The notes under the pieces are model-generated. The model was not told the origin of the DNA. It searched no databases and saw only the letters and a program-made list of their open reading frames with translations. The translations under genes were made by a program, and so were the position numbers. Below, piece by piece: positions 36,595-44,885 of a stretch of DNA of 64,000 bases. The DNA is taken from contig JAHHHA010000001.1 in assembly GCA_019359615.1 (NCBI GenBank), forward strand, positions 310,001-374,000, in the 5' to 3' direction. This stretch comes from Cyanosarcina radialis HA8281-LM2 (GTDB lineage: Bacteria > Cyanobacteriota > Cyanobacteriia > Cyanobacteriales > CCAP-1448). Every line of letters starts with the position of its first letter. Positions within the stretch are counted from its first letter, which is position 1.

Positions 36595-38027
36595 TTTGTC
36601 ACCTCTGCCCCTCTGCTCCTCTGCTCCTCCACTTCCGAAGCTGGATCTAACAACCAGATGCTAGATGTAAGTTTGGGTGCGATCGCGCTTAAGGTCAATC
36701 CTTGTTGCATCCCTGCGACTAACAGGGCGAGGGTATCTATCAGTTTGGGATCGAAGCGATCTCTGGCGGCTTGTTGGCATTCGGCAAAAGCTTGAGACAA
36801 GTTCTCTGGGCGGCTAGAGTCAGCGGCTTGGAGTTGAGCCAGTCGTTGCTGAAAGGCGATGGCTAATCCTAGAATTCTCGATTCTAAGGGTATTTCATCT
36901 GTCCTCAAACCAGCGGGGGAACCAGTACCGTTCCACCACTCGCTCTCGTGGGTAATAATTTTGGCTACCGCCTCCATTTGGGGCATGGTTCGCAAGACTT
37001 GAGTAGTTGGGATCAAAGGACACGTCAGCGGAGAACAGGGAGCCTCTTCCTGGTAGTGCATCGACATTTCTGGGGCCAGAAAACTTTCCGATCCCGACAG
37101 CGAACCAAAACGGTGCAGCAATCCGGCTAGGCGCAGGCGCTTGATTTGCCACGCTGGTAGATCTAAAAGTTGCCCCATGGCTTCTGCTAGGGATGCTACT
37201 TCTGCCCCTGCCATCGGGTTGTTGATGTCAGCTAGATCGATCAGTTGCGCCATGCGGAAGAAAGCTTGCAACTCGTTAGAGATCAGGTTGCGATCGAGCG
37301 CCTGTTGATGGGGCAAGGTGGTTAGCCGATCTAAATCTAAATGGCTGGTATGCAGGTAATCGACGATCCGACAGACGATCGCATCCAGAGCATCTGGTTG
37401 TTCTACTTTGGTTTCGGCGATCCCTTGGGCTTGCTCGGTTAACTTGGCTGCCAGTTGGGGGTTGTAGGTGGCAATAGTAGCGATCGCTAAATCTACTACT
37501 TCCCGCACCAACTCGGCTTCAAACGTCCAAAAACCATAAAATTTCCGCTCTAAATCTTCTTTGGGAACCCCTTCAACCCCATAATCTGCTGGTGATAGCT
37601 CTTGGCAAAGTACCATGGCGCTATACGTGGGCGATAGAATTATCAGATGCCATTCCTGGGCGACGGGATCGGTGGGGTCTAAACCAACTAACGCTACATT
37701 TGGCAGTTGACTGGTAGGGTGTTCGGCAAACCCAGTATCGGCTGCTGCCATAATGACTACCTGACTGGATGCTTCAGCGATATCTCGATAGCGATCGGCT
37801 TCTTGCAGATACCATTTACCTCGTTGAAAAGCCGTAATTACCAACGGCGAACTAGTAGAGGTTAAGATGCAATCCTCTAAAGCGTGGCATAGAGCGATCA
37901 GAGTATTTTTGTAATAAACGCCGAAATTGAGCGGTGTTTTGCTGGCTTGGCGAGCATCTGCCAGTTTTTGTAAGATTGAGCCTTTTAACATGGATTGGGG
38001 ATCGACTGCTTTGCCTACTCTCACCAT
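36591..38027 (-). CDS. DICT sensory domain plus degenerate HD domain protein
   Basis: The 478 residues begin with a DICT domain (about 1-205: NFGVYYKNTLIALCHALED, ITAFQRGKWYLQEADRYRDI, FYGFWTFEAELV). DICT is an input domain found with diguanylate cyclases and two-component proteins. The C-terminal half (about 235-460) is helical, with WWNGTGSPAGLR and RILGLAIAFQQRL, which recall HD-GYP proteins (GTGxP, then the helix). The metal-binding HD pair itself appears lost, with HRFGSL and THES at the expected places. It could bind, rather than cleave, a cyclic nucleotide. It overlaps the pentapeptide gene by four bases. Confidence 0.8.
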   Translation of the reverse strand: MVRVGKAVDPQSMLKGSILQKLADARQASKTPLNFGVYYKNTLIALCHALEDCILTSTSSPLVITAFQRGKWYLQEADRYRDIAEASSQVVIMAAADTGFAEHPTSQLPNVALVGLDPTDPVAQEWHLIILSPTYSAMVLCQELSPADYGVEGVPKEDLERKFYGFWTFEAELVREVVDLAIATIATYNPQLAAKLTEQAQGIAETKVEQPDALDAIVCRIVDYLHTSHLDLDRLTTLPHQQALDRNLISNELQAFFRMAQLIDLADINNPMAGAEVASLAEAMGQLLDLPAWQIKRLRLAGLLHRFGSLSGSESFLAPEMSMHYQEEAPCSPLTCPLIPTTQVLRTMPQMEAVAKIITHESEWWNGTGSPAGLRTDEIPLESRILGLAIAFQQRLAQLQAADSSRPENLSQAFAECQQAARDRFDPKLIDTLALLVAGMQQGLTLSAIAPKLTSSIWLLDPASEVEEQRSRGAEVTK

Positions 38028-38481
38028 CTTAAATTAATCGGGCTAAATCTAGGGGGAGCGATCGCACATCGTCTTTGCTTCCAGAAAGCTACTGTATATA
38101 CATCAGCGATCGGTCGGAAGCTAGGTCTTTTAGATCCCCCTAAATCCCCCTAAATCCCCCTTAAAAAGCGGATGCGCTGTGCGGAGGTTCCCTCCCCTTA
38201 AAAAGCGGATGCGCTGTGCGGAGGTTCCCTCCGCATACAAGCGCACCAAGCAGCGGATGCAAGTGTGGCGAGGTTTCCTCGCCATACAGCTTGCACCAAG
38301 CAGGGGGACGAAGAGATCCGGTTCCCCCCTTTTTAAGGGGGGCTAGGGGGGATCTGCGAGGGATTTAGGGGGATCTACAAGGTCGAAATTCAAACCGATG
38401 AAGCCACAGCAACAACTTGGATAAACCAACAACTTAAAGCCTTGGGTATCGGCTTACCTTATATTTTTTAAAGGAGCAAAA
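38028..38481. repeat. Repeat-rich spacer: GATCCCCCTAAAT palindrome and GGAGGTTCCCTCC units
   Basis: The left side (about 38130-38168) holds three GATCCCCCTAAAT-type units. The right side (about 38322-38376) holds the complementary AAGGGGGGCTAGGGGGGATC units, forming a long inverted repeat. Inside it a unit with AAAAAGCGGATGCGCTG and GGAGGTTCCCTCC is tandemly repeated twice (about 38163-38242), with a third diverged copy (GAGGTTTCCTCG). From 38380 to 38471 follows a decayed gene 3' end, described separately. Confidence 0.85.
38380..38471 (+). pseudogene. Gene-end remnant, copy 1 (TDEATATTWINQQLKAL)
   Basis: Only the C-terminus of a frame is left: an ETDEATATTWI-like segment ending in TAA at 38469-38471, 10 bases before the antitoxin ATG. 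It matches the remnants at 39110-39200 and 39312-39423. The parent protein is not recognised. Confidence 0.6.
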
Positions 38482-38727
38482 ATGAAAGCAGTCAAAGTCA
38501 TGGCAACTGTTGACGAACGCGGACAATTGGCTTTAGATCGTCCCCTAATGGCCGATCGAAACAGCCGAGTGGAAGTAATTGTTCTGATTCCAGAACCGTC
38601 AGAAATCGAAGAAGAGGAACAATCTAAGGCAGCAATTCTACAAGACTTTCGGCAAGCTTGGCACGAAGCAATGACTGGGCAAACTATCCCAGTTGCTCAA
38701 ATTTGGGAAGGAATTGAGGATGTCTGA
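38482..38727 (+). CDS. Antitoxin-like protein of a type II toxin-antitoxin pair
   Basis: The 81 residues begin with a short beta segment (VMATVDERGQLALDRPL), like the DNA-binding swapped-hairpin of AbrB/RelB-type antitoxins. An acidic EEEEQSKAA linker and a C-terminal helix (RQAWHEAMTGQTIPVAQIW) able to embrace a toxin follow. It overlaps the RelE/ParE-like gene by eight bases, the classic TA arrangement. Autoregulation by the complex is expected from the class. Confidence 0.7.
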   Translation: MKAVKVMATVDERGQLALDRPLMADRNSRVEVIVLIPEPSEIEEEEQSKAAILQDFRQAWHEAMTGQTIPVAQIWEGIEDV

Positions 38728-39097
38728 GCAGCCTGCAATCGAAGTTGAAGCTTCGCCAACGTTCAACCGAAATCTCCGCACCCTTGCTAAGAAATACCGC
38801 AGTATTCGCAATGACGTACAACCCCTAATCGAGCAACTCGAACGGGGAGATTTGCCAGGCGATCGAATTTCTGGGGTTGATTACCCAGTCTTTAAGTTGA
38901 GAGTCCGAAATAGCGATATTCAGAAAGGGAAAAGTGGCGGCTACCGACTAATTTATTATGTCAAAACCGTTAACGGGATCGTTCTGCTGACGATATACGC
39001 CAAATCCGAGCAAGTCGATATTGGTGCCGAGGATATTCAGAACATCATTACAGAATACGAGCAACGGGCGATCGAAGATAAGGAAGAAAAAATCTAA
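38720..39097 (+). CDS. RelE/ParE-superfamily toxin
   Basis: From ATG 38720 the product has about 125 residues: MSEQPAIEVEASPTFNRNL, helices with AKKYRSIRNDVQPLIEQL, then VFKLRVRNSD, KGKSGGYRLIYYV and LLTIYAKSEQ. This is the RelE/ParE fold, with basic residues on strands 3-4 and a terminal YAKSEQ. Members of this subgroup are ribosome-dependent mRNA interferases or gyrase inhibitors. I cannot tell which. A start nine codons earlier (38693) would lie deep in the antitoxin. Confidence 0.85.
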   Translation: MSEQPAIEVEASPTFNRNLRTLAKKYRSIRNDVQPLIEQLERGDLPGDRISGVDYPVFKLRVRNSDIQKGKSGGYRLIYYVKTVNGIVLLTIYAKSEQVDIGAEDIQNIITEYEQRAIEDKEEKI

Positions 39098-39105
39098 ACA
39101 AGTGC

Positions 39106-39423
39106 TGGAAATTGCTAAAACAGGAGTATAACAAGCGATCGCAACCGATGAAGCCACGGCGACGACTTGGATAAATCAGCAAATTGAAGCTGCGAAAATC
39201 AAAATATCAAACTCAAATTAATTTAAGGGATTTAGGGGGATCTACAAGTCCGAAATTCAAACCGATAACTTATGTATACACCCTAACTTAAAAAGGGGGG
39301 AAACAAGCGCTACTGCTAAAACTTGCTAAAACAGGAGTAGAAAAGGCGATCGAAACCGATGAAGTAACAGCGACGACTTGGATAGATCGGCAACTCGAAG
39401 CTTTGGGGGTAAAACTGACATGA
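39106..39423 (+). pseudogene. Two further decayed copies of the same gene end (LAKTGVEKAIETDE...)
   Basis: Copy 2 (about 39110-39200) has a TAA in frame after GTA. Copy 3 (about 39312-39423) reads LAKTGVEKAIETDEVTATTW-type residues, then IDRQLEALGVKLT and TGA at 39421-39423, overlapping the next ATG. A fourth short match lies at 39604-39650. GGGGATCTACAAG and AAAAAGGGGGGA repeat pieces lie between them. These are tail fragments of one gene family left by repeated deletions or duplications. Confidence 0.6.
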
Positions 39424-39569
39424 CTATTCCAGCGATCGAACTACCAATGGATAAAATTGCTGAATTTGGTATGAATTATATTGCTGAGCGATCGCGAGAG
39501 GAATTGGCAACTGACCTCCAATTTGAAGATGCAACGATCCGCAGACTTTCGCTAGTTTACCAATTCTGA
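39420..39569 (+). pseudogene. Truncated nucleotidyltransferase (MNT-type) remnant
   Basis: The frame opens MTIPAIELPMDKIAEF, a start typical of small MNT nucleotidyltransferases in cyanobacteria. It loses the GSxxRxD-type active site and changes to an unrelated helix (AERSREELATDLQFED). The ATG overlaps the stop of the preceding gene-end remnant, as if an ancestral two-gene operon had collapsed. Probably not functional. Confidence 0.45.
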
Positions 39570-39697
39570 TTGTAGAGCTAGAGAAAATAATCAATCCCGA
39601 ACAATAGCAGGTAAATTGCTAAAACAGAAGTACAAATGGCGATCGCTCTTCCCTAACTGCGATAATTAAGATTAGGGAGACAAGGAGGAGGGCAATT

Positions 39698-41170
39698 ATG
39701 TTACTTGAAGATAAGCAACAGCGGCACTGGAAGCCGATTATTAAAGAATTTGAGGCTATTGTTGGTAAAAACGGAGTCGTGCAACGGCGCGAAGAGTTGA
39801 TTACCTACGAGTGCGATGGGTTAACTAGCTATCGCCAGCGCCCAGCTTTGGTGGTTTTACCCAGAACGACAGAACAAGTAGCAGAAATTTTAAAAATCTG
39901 CGATCGATCTGCTCTTCCTTGGGTAGCTAGGGGGGCTGGTACAGGGTTATCAGGTGGTGCTTTGCCAGTAGAAGATTGCGTTTTGATCGTCACCGCCTTA
40001 ATGAACAAAATCTTAGAAATTGGCTGGGAAAACCAGAGAGCGATCGTCCAACCTGGGGTAATTAATAACTGGGTAACTCAAGCCGTCAGCGGTGCGGGAT
40101 TTTATTACGCTCCCGATCCTTCCAGTCAAATTATCTGCTCGATCGGGGGCAACGTCGCCGAAAATTCTGGTGGGGTTCATTGCCTCAAATATGGAGTTAC
40201 TACTAACCACGTTTTGGGTTTAAAACTGGTGATTCCCGACGGTTCGATCGTCGATGTCGGCGGCACGATTCCCGAAATGCCCGGTTACGACCTGACGGGT
40301 TTATTTGTCGGTTCGGAAGGAACGCTGGGCATCGCTACTGAAATTACTTTGAGAATTTTAAAAACTCCAGAAGCAATTTGCGTGTTGTTAGCCGATTTTA
40401 ACAGCATTGAAGCAGCAGCCGCGTCGGTTTCTGACATCATCAGCGCCGGGATTATTCCAGGAGGTATGGAGATGATGGATAAAATGAGTATCAACGCTGT
40501 AGAAGATGTAGTTGCTACTAATTGTTATCCCAGAGATGCGACAGCCATTTTATTAGTAGAAATCGACGGCTTAGAAGTAGAACTAGCAGCGAATAAACAG
40601 CAAGTGGCTGAAATTTGTCGAAAAAATGGCGCTAGAAGTATTACTACAGCTAGCGATCCAGAAACTCGACTTAAGTTGTGGAAAGGGCGCAAGGCAGCAT
40701 TTGCCGCTATGGGAAAAATGAGTCCAGATTACTACGTGCAAGATGGGGTAATTCCCCGAACAAAATTACCAGTTGTTCTCAAAGAAATTGAAAATTTAGG
40801 TGAAAAATACGGCTATAAAGTGGCGAATGTATTTCACGCTGGAGATGGCAACTTGCATCCCTTAATTCTTTACGATAATTCGCAACCTGGGGCGTTAAAA
40901 ATCGTGGAAGAATTAGGCGGAGAAATTCTCAAACTCTGCGTCAAAGTCGGCGGTAGTATTTCTGGAGAACACGGGATCGGGGCAGATAAGCGTTGTTATA
41001 TGCCAGAAATGTTTACCCCAACGGATCTAGAAACGATGCAATGGGTGCGACAAGTTTTTAATCCTCATGGTTTAGCTAATCCAGGAAAAATATTCCCCAC
41101 GCCCCGGACTTGCGGGGAAGCAGCTAACGGTGGGAATGGGAAAGATTTCCCAGATGTGGAAAGATTTTGA
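39698..41170 (+). CDS. glcD: Glycolate oxidase subunit GlcD (FAD-linked oxidase)
   Basis: The 490 residues have the VAO-type FAD-binding domain (PRTTEQVAEIL, WVARGAGTGLSGGALP, YAPDPSSQIICSIGGNVAENSGG). The C-terminal FAD-oxidase domain has NVFHAGDGNLHP and SGEHGIGADKR. The enzyme oxidises glycolate (or D-lactate) in photorespiration, with GlcE/GlcF as partners. Those genes are not in this window. Start ATG 39698 follows GGAGGG. A hairpin repeat at 41228-41247 lies behind the gene. Confidence 0.93.
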   Translation: MLLEDKQQRHWKPIIKEFEAIVGKNGVVQRREELITYECDGLTSYRQRPALVVLPRTTEQVAEILKICDRSALPWVARGAGTGLSGGALPVEDCVLIVTALMNKILEIGWENQRAIVQPGVINNWVTQAVSGAGFYYAPDPSSQIICSIGGNVAENSGGVHCLKYGVTTNHVLGLKLVIPDGSIVDVGGTIPEMPGYDLTGLFVGSEGTLGIATEITLRILKTPEAICVLLADFNSIEAAAASVSDIISAGIIPGGMEMMDKMSINAVEDVVATNCYPRDATAILLVEIDGLEVELAANKQQVAEICRKNGARSITTASDPETRLKLWKGRKAAFAAMGKMSPDYYVQDGVIPRTKLPVVLKEIENLGEKYGYKVANVFHAGDGNLHPLILYDNSQPGALKIVEELGGEILKLCVKVGGSISGEHGIGADKRCYMPEMFTPTDLETMQWVRQVFNPHGLANPGKIFPTPRTCGEAANGGNGKDFPDVERF

Positions 41171-41227
41171 AGAGCTAAAAAAGTAATTTGGTAATTCTTG
41201 TGGGACTTGCGGTGAGCTTGTCGAACT

Positions 41228-41247
41228 GTAGCCCTCTGGGCTGTCCC
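41228..41247. repeat. Hairpin repeat TAGCCCTCTGGGCTGTCCC
   Basis: Third copy of the AGCCCTCTGGGCT stem-loop (others 26064-26088 and 27302-27325). It lies between convergent glcD and the lipoprotein gene. Confidence 0.8.
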
Positions 41248-41274
41248 ATAATTACTGGATTTAATTCTTAACCT

Positions 41275-42453
41275 TTATATTTGAGGTTGAGTATTAGCAC
41301 TGGCATTTGGCGGCACCGTTCCATTTTGTGGAATATTGCCGCTGGTCGGTGGTTGTTCGGGATTGATGCTAGCTGACGGCGATGCTGGTGGCTGTTCGGG
41401 ATCGATACTAGCAGATGGTGGTGCTGATGGCTGCTCTAAAATGATACTGGCTGATGGCTGTGTTGGCGTTCCACCTGGCGTGTCTCCTTTCTCTCCAACC
41501 GATCGCGTCACTTCAACTCCGTATTGCGCCAAAATTACCATCGGGGCCGAACCTTCATTCATCTCGATCCGCTGGACGGTGATTTGCCCGTCAGCTAGCG
41601 TATCTCCAGCTTGGACGTAACGACTAGTCGTTTCGTTCGGGGCTTTGACAATCGCATACATCCGACCGCCAACTTCTACTACTCCTGTAACTTCAACTCG
41701 TTTGGCTAGTTCTGGTTCTTGAACGGTAGGGACTTCTGGAGGCAAACCAGTAGGGGGAGTGCCAGGCAATTGTCCTGGAGGGATATTAGTACCAGGAGTC
41801 TGTCCTCCTGGGGGCAAACCTGGAATAGTATCGGGCGGACGATTGATGGCTACCTGGCCGGGCGTTTTAGGACGATTGGTTGCTGTGTTGGTGGTTTTGG
41901 GACGATTGGTTGCCGTGTTGATGGTTTTGGGACGATTGGTTGCCGTGTTGGTGGTTTTGGGGCGATTGGTTGCCGCCTTGGTGGTCGTGGGGCGATTCGT
42001 TGCTACCTGACCGGAACTATTTGGCTTAACTGGGTAACGGCATTGCAATCCCGATCCGCCGGGACAAGGTGCAATAAAATATTGGGGGTTTGAATTTTGA
42101 GCTTTGGTAGTATTACTGCCTGTCAGACTGGGAACTTGGGGCACGTCTTTGCCTGCCTCTACTGACACTTCTGGCTGGGCGGGGAAGACCGCAAACGGGT
42201 CTGTGCGACCTTTCTGCACCTGCCTGGCCCGTTCGTCGGGATTAGTCGGTTGAATCAATCCTGATGCCACTACAGTCGTTGGTGGTTGGGGTACGGGTGT
42301 TGCTGCTACCGGAGAAGGTGGGGGCGATACCGCAGGTGTAGGAGAGCTAGGAGTGACTGCATTATTGCTATTAGTATTGCTTTCAGGATTACAGCCTGCC
42401 AGCAACAGAGCAATTATTCCTAAATAAACCACCGACAAGGAAGCTTTACGCAT
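41275..42453 (-). CDS. Pro/Thr/Asn-rich repeat lipoprotein
   Basis: The 392 residues start with a lipoprotein signal (lipobox LLAGC). After a Pro/Ser/Thr linker comes a decapeptide array, about five copies of ATNRPKTTNT-type units (residues about 155-205). A folded segment then reads RVEVTGVVEVGGRMYAIVKA and GQITVQRIEM (about 250-315). It resembles the short beta-domain of pilus/secretion-pilot or PilP-like proteins. A tail repeats SASIDPEQPP-like units. The likely place is the periplasmic side of a membrane. The repeats are unstable by nature. Identity is tentative. Confidence 0.6.
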   Translation of the reverse strand: MRKASLSVVYLGIIALLLAGCNPESNTNSNNAVTPSSPTPAVSPPPSPVAATPVPQPPTTVVASGLIQPTNPDERARQVQKGRTDPFAVFPAQPEVSVEAGKDVPQVPSLTGSNTTKAQNSNPQYFIAPCPGGSGLQCRYPVKPNSSGQVATNRPTTTKAATNRPKTTNTATNRPKTINTATNRPKTTNTATNRPKTPGQVAINRPPDTIPGLPPGGQTPGTNIPPGQLPGTPPTGLPPEVPTVQEPELAKRVEVTGVVEVGGRMYAIVKAPNETTSRYVQAGDTLADGQITVQRIEMNEGSAPMVILAQYGVEVTRSVGEKGDTPGGTPTQPSASIILEQPSAPPSASIDPEQPPASPSASINPEQPPTSGNIPQNGTVPPNASANTQPQI

Positions 42454-42826
42454 TAGAACTCCACCTCACCTGATTTCCCAAAATATCTTGAAAGTTTACC
42501 GCAATTGCCAGAGCCGATCCCAGAAAGAAACAAAAACTATAGTAGCTATTTTACTGCTACAGAACTTTTCAACTAGCGGACAAAAATAATGGCGATCGCG
42601 GGGTCGGTTGGATGCAGATGAAACCTTGGCGGGGTAAGTATCTGAGTCTAACCCTAACCCTACAGTCAACTTTCATCGCTGATGTCCGGCTATCTACTAA
42701 ATTCTACGATGTTTGTCAAGGATACGACAATTTTTGATGAAGATCTTAAAACAACTTGTCCTCCCTTGAGTAAATTATCAATGTTGAGGTCAATTTTCGC
42801 ACGTATTAAGAGCGATGCAGTCAACC
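42454..42826. other. Spacer between the lipoprotein gene and sigF
   Basis: I see no supported gene. A plus-strand open frame at 42682-42879 overlaps the end of sigF and lacks a ribosome site. The region near 42600 has an isolated GCGATCGC octamer. The lipoprotein promoter should lie close to 42454-42560. Confidence 0.5.
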
Positions 42827-43603
42827 TCAATTATCGCCAGCCACCATTAATTGTTTTAGAAAGTCCAATCCTTTTTTGACGTGACGAGAAACAGTGACAA
42901 CGCTGATATCGAGGTGTTCTGCCACTTCCCTTTGGGTTAAATCCTGCAAGAACACGAATTCGAGGACTTGGCGGGTGCGCTGTTCTAGCTGCACTAGAGC
43001 TTGCTGCAATCGAATTTGGTCTTCTTGGGCTAATTGAAAGCTGCGATATTGAGCATCGGGTACGAGTTCGCCTAAAGAATTGCCCTCATCTTCAGCATCG
43101 CCTACTGGTGTATCTAAACTGATAGGCTCGCGATTTTGATAAGCTAGTCTGATTTCTTGCCATTCTTCTACAGAGACTCCCAAAGCAGTTGCCAATTCTG
43201 CATCTGTAGGTTGACGATCGAACTCGTTCCTTAACTGACGGGCAATCTCGACCGACTGCTGCCTCAAAGTCATCCAGCGGCGGGGAATGCGGACGGTGCT
43301 GCTTTTATCTCGCAAATAGTGTTGGATCTCGCCGCGAATGTAGGGCAGGGCAAAAGAACTAAAGGCATTACCTTTACTGACATCAAATCGTTCGATCGCT
43401 CTAATCAAACCTAAAGAGCCAACCTGCATCAAGTCTTCATAGCTTTCAGTACATTGGTTAACCCAGTGATGAGCCTCTTTCCTTACCAATCCTAAATTAA
43501 GTTGAACTAGCTGATTGCGAATCTTGGCTGAATGAAACTGCTGGTAATCTTTTAAAAGTTCTAAAGTTTGATACTTAAGTTCGCGAGTGATGGTAGTAGA
43601 CAT
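42827..43603 (-). CDS. sigF: Group 3 sigma factor SigF
   Basis: The 258 residues have region 2 (LNLGLVRKEAHHWVNQCTES, YEDLMQVGSLGLIRAIERFD, FSSFALPYIRGEIQHYLRD) and region 3 (PTDAELATALGVSVEEWQEI). Region 4 has LEQRTRQVLEFVFLQDLTQ, REVAEHLDISVVTVSRHVKK. There is no region 1.1, so it is group 3. In Synechocystis SigF controls pilA1, type IV pili and phototaxis. That suggests it may act on the motility system encoded at 1.7-17.8 kb. Confidence 0.9.
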   Translation of the reverse strand: MSTTITRELKYQTLELLKDYQQFHSAKIRNQLVQLNLGLVRKEAHHWVNQCTESYEDLMQVGSLGLIRAIERFDVSKGNAFSSFALPYIRGEIQHYLRDKSSTVRIPRRWMTLRQQSVEIARQLRNEFDRQPTDAELATALGVSVEEWQEIRLAYQNREPISLDTPVGDAEDEGNSLGELVPDAQYRSFQLAQEDQIRLQQALVQLEQRTRQVLEFVFLQDLTQREVAEHLDISVVTVSRHVKKGLDFLKQLMVAGDN

Positions 43604-43845
43604 ATAGTAAATGCTTGTTTGTTAAGCAACAACTGAATTAATCTTGTAATCAGCTTACTGGCCCAATCCCAGAGCTAACAACAGCATTTTTACTGAAGTC
43701 TAAAGTTGACAAATTGAAGTGTTAATGGCCGCAAAAATGCCAGAGTGAAACTAATATGCCCCTTTTTAGTTGCTAACCGATCTTTTAGAAGTACGTGAAT
43801 TTACGGATTATTGACTAATCGATCGATCTGGAGTTCGCTCCTCAA
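43604..43845. other. Spacer between sigF and the psbO terminator
   Basis: The stretch is AT-rich, with no ORF of note and no repeat longer than about 12 bases. Likely holds the sigF promoter. Confidence 0.4.
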
Positions 43846-43846
43846 T

Positions 43847-43868
43847 AAAAAAGCCCGCGTCGGCGGGC
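43847..43868 (-). terminator. psbO rho-independent terminator
   Basis: The stem GCCCGC/GCGGGC has loop GTCG (43853-43868). On the minus strand it is followed by a T-run (the AAAAAA at 43847-43852). It lies about 73 bases after the psbO stop. The same GCCCGC/GCGGGC core is used behind groEL. Confidence 0.88.
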
Positions 43869-43940
43869 AGATATAACTTGAACCAACTCTATAACCAAAT
43901 AAGGCTATAGCTTGAGAAGAAAAAGATTTCTGAGACAGCT

Positions 43941-44867
43941 TTAGTCTTCAAAGTTTTCTGAAGGCTCTTCCACTTCTTCTACTTCTTCTCGAACTTGAGG
44001 TTGCTGTTTGGCGCGGGCTTGGCGCTGAGGAGCCGCTTGGGGTAGCTCTTCTACTTGAGCGTAGAAAGTCCCTTCAATTTTGACTTCTTTGGGATTGGCA
44101 GCGCCCAAGTCAGTATCGGAAGGCTGCTCGCTGACAAAAGTACCAGAAATCTCGCCAGTTCTGGGGTCTACATTAGAGACTTGCAGGGAAATTTTACCCT
44201 TTAAAATTTCAGCCCGCTTGACATTAGCGCGGACGAGATCTTCGCTATCAGCTTCAGCGGGCAGAGCGACCGCATTGTCATAGCCAGTAGCTACCCCGCG
44301 TCCCTTGGGATCGAGGAAAGTCGCACCTCGGTAAGAAGGAACTTTAAATTCTCCTTGAAAGTCAGTCGAGGGGTTAACACTGTCCATATTGGGCTGGCTG
44401 TTAGCCACCAAGCTTTTAATGGTGAAGAGAAAAGGTACTCGTTCGCCGCCTGGTAACTGAACGGTAATCGGTTGGAAATCCATGCCTTCTTCTTCAACAA
44501 AGGTGAGGCTGCCATTTTTACCGACTTTGAGTTGACCTTCAACGTGATCGAGGGTGTAAGTTAAGCGGGTCAACAATTTACTAGGAACAAATTCAGCTTC
44601 TTGCCGCTTGTTAGCACTTTCTTCCTTGACGAAATAAGTTGTGGGCTGCAAGCACAATTCCTTAAGGGTATAGGACTTGCTATCATCAATGGGAATAGAA
44701 CCGCGAGTGGTTGTAGTTAAAGTTGGGCAGTTAACGGCTAGCCCAGAGCCTTTGACTTGCGTGTAGGTAACTGGAGCGTTGGTGGCGGTTGCCGGACCTT
44801 GACTGCAAGCAGTCAAGACTCCCAAGCATAATGCTAGGAGTGCCACAATGAAAGCGCGATACCTCAT
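43941..44867 (-). CDS. psbO: Photosystem II manganese-stabilising protein PsbO, with acidic C-terminal extension
   Basis: The product has a lipoprotein-like leader (VALLALCLGVLTAC). It then shows the PsbO beta-barrel landmarks: CPTL, YTLKELCLQPTTYFVKEE, LTRLTYTLDHVEGQL, FTIKSLVANSQP, FKVPSYRGATFLDPKGRG, TGEISGTFVSEQPSDTDLG, and KIEGTFYAQVEEL. PsbO stabilises the oxygen-evolving Mn cluster in the lumen. Instead of ending there, about 35 residues follow, Gln/Ala/Arg-rich and then Glu-rich (EEVEEVEEPSENFED). ATG 44867 is preceded by GAGG seven bases upstream. The upstream in-frame start (44885) is less likely. Confidence 0.95.
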   Translation of the reverse strand: MRYRAFIVALLALCLGVLTACSQGPATATNAPVTYTQVKGSGLAVNCPTLTTTTRGSIPIDDSKSYTLKELCLQPTTYFVKEESANKRQEAEFVPSKLLTRLTYTLDHVEGQLKVGKNGSLTFVEEEGMDFQPITVQLPGGERVPFLFTIKSLVANSQPNMDSVNPSTDFQGEFKVPSYRGATFLDPKGRGVATGYDNAVALPAEADSEDLVRANVKRAEILKGKISLQVSNVDPRTGEISGTFVSEQPSDTDLGAANPKEVKIEGTFYAQVEELPQAAPQRQARAKQQPQVREEVEEVEEPSENFED

Positions 44868-44885
44868 AGTAAACCTCAATTTCAA

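Noticed and set aside
35999-36664. Long Leu/Ala/Pro-rich frame (221 residues) antisense to the pentapeptide gene
   Set aside because: The periodic pentapeptide codons create it; it has no ribosome site or family match, and the sense strand is clearly coding.
41719-42093. Gly/Val-rich frames antisense to the repeat lipoprotein
   Set aside because: They mirror the NRPKTT coding repeats; the sense strand has a lipobox and a proper start.
42682-42879. 65-residue plus-strand frame next to sigF
   Set aside because: It overlaps the conserved sigF C-terminus, lacks a ribosome site and resembles no family.
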